A DNA stretch of 64,000 nucleotides from JACCZR01 sp035296565 (GTDB taxonomy: Bacteria > Actinomycetota > Thermoleophilia > Solirubrobacterales > Thermoleophilaceae). The notes below the pieces were generated by a model. It was not told where the DNA came from. It searched no databases and saw nothing but the letters and a program-made list of their open reading frames with translations. This document shows positions 63,779-64,000 of this stretch, one piece after another. Position 1 is the first letter of the stretch. The number at the start of each line of letters is the position of its first letter. The stretch lies in NCBI GenBank assembly GCA_035296565.1, contig DATHAQ010000059.1, forward strand, positions 1 to 64,000. The letters are read 5' to 3'. A program made the translations under genes and the position numbers.

Positions 63779-64000
63779 TCGAAGACTCTAGCGGCGAGGG
63801 CCGTGAGCTCCTGCAGGGCCCGCTCCAGGTCGTCGTTGACGATGACCTCCTTGAACTCGCCCTGCGCGGACAGCTCCTCCTCCGCCGCCTCCAGGCGCCT
63901 GCGCACCTGCTCCTCGGAGTCCATGCCGCGACCCACCAGGCGCTCGCGCAGCACATCCACCGAGGGCGGGGCTATGAAGACCTGCGTGGCCTGCGAGGAG
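63775..64000 (-). CDS. gmk: Guanylate kinase, C-terminal part (5' end beyond the window)
   Basis: Only the last ~75 codons are in the window. VFIAPPSVDVLRERLVGRG and the RLEAAEEELSAQGEFKEVIV helices match the end of guanylate kinase, which phosphorylates GMP to GDP. VNDDLERALQELTALAA is the normal C-terminal helix. It sits directly before rpoZ as usual. Confidence 0.9.
   Translation of the reverse strand, partial: SSQATQVFIAPPSVDVLRERLVGRGMDSEEQVRRRLEAAEEELSAQGEFKEVIVNDDLERALQELTALAARVFE

Noticed and set aside
1..64000. tRNA or rRNA genes, prophage, integrases, insertion sequences
   Set aside because: I looked for tRNA-like arms, integrase and transposase motifs and saw none; a covariance-model scan would be decisive.

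Overview
The window is chromosomal DNA from a very GC-rich actinobacterium. It has many GTG and TTG starts, 4-base start/stop overlaps and very short intergenic gaps. Signs pointing to a deep-branching lineage such as Thermoleophilia/Solirubrobacterales are RNase Y together with RNase J, a diaminopimelate-aminotransferase-like gene beside dapF, MurT/GatD, and large cyclase-AAA-TPR regulators. This placement is inference from gene content, not a database match. I see no tRNA, rRNA, CRISPR array, insertion sequence or prophage.

Region 1 (1-7.2 kb) is accessory. A minus-strand operon runs class III nucleotide cyclase, cytochrome P450, TetR regulator, PlsC-like acyltransferase. A TetR-type double operator lies in the divergent promoter shared with a DivIVA-like gene. 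A thioredoxin-TPR protein and a cyclophilin lipoprotein follow. Region 2 (7.2-15.1 kb) has a HAD phosphatase, an alkyltransferase-like protein, a class II glutamine amidotransferase overlapping a gamma-glutamylcyclotransferase-like gene, and a tightly coupled lipid kinase-murT-methyltransferase-gatD run for lipid II amidation. Region 3 (15.1-18.5 kb) is one large cyclase/AAA/TPR regulator.

Region 4 (18.5-64 kb) is mostly housekeeping, in an order recalling the conserved actinobacterial block. On the minus strand, from high to low coordinate, it reads gmk-rpoZ-coaBC, dtd, rimP-nusA-ylxR-infB-DUF503-rbfA-nrnA-truB-ribF-rpsO, peroxiredoxin, DsbA-like, pnp-M16 peptidase-dapB, dapA-rnj, ftsK-rodZ-like-cinA-thpR, recA-recX, rny, miaB-miaA, dapF-aminotransferase, hflX-dut. 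Inserted into it are a FIST/GGDEF/HD-GYP signalling pair, a response regulator-histidine kinase-MBL cassette, and small genes of unknown role. Lysine/DAP synthesis (dapA, dapB, aminotransferase, dapF) is spread over this block.

The most unusual signal is a dispersed palindromic repeat of about 46 bp with ten copies. All lie at gene boundaries. One is read into the N-terminus of MiaB, one into the C-terminus of RibF, and one abuts ylxR, which has lost any recognisable start codon. Also notable are a DapF homologue with both catalytic cysteines changed to serine, a terminator-like hairpin touching the rimP start, hairpins that take in the ribosome binding sites of recA and the acyltransferase, and a decayed SnoaL-like remnant.
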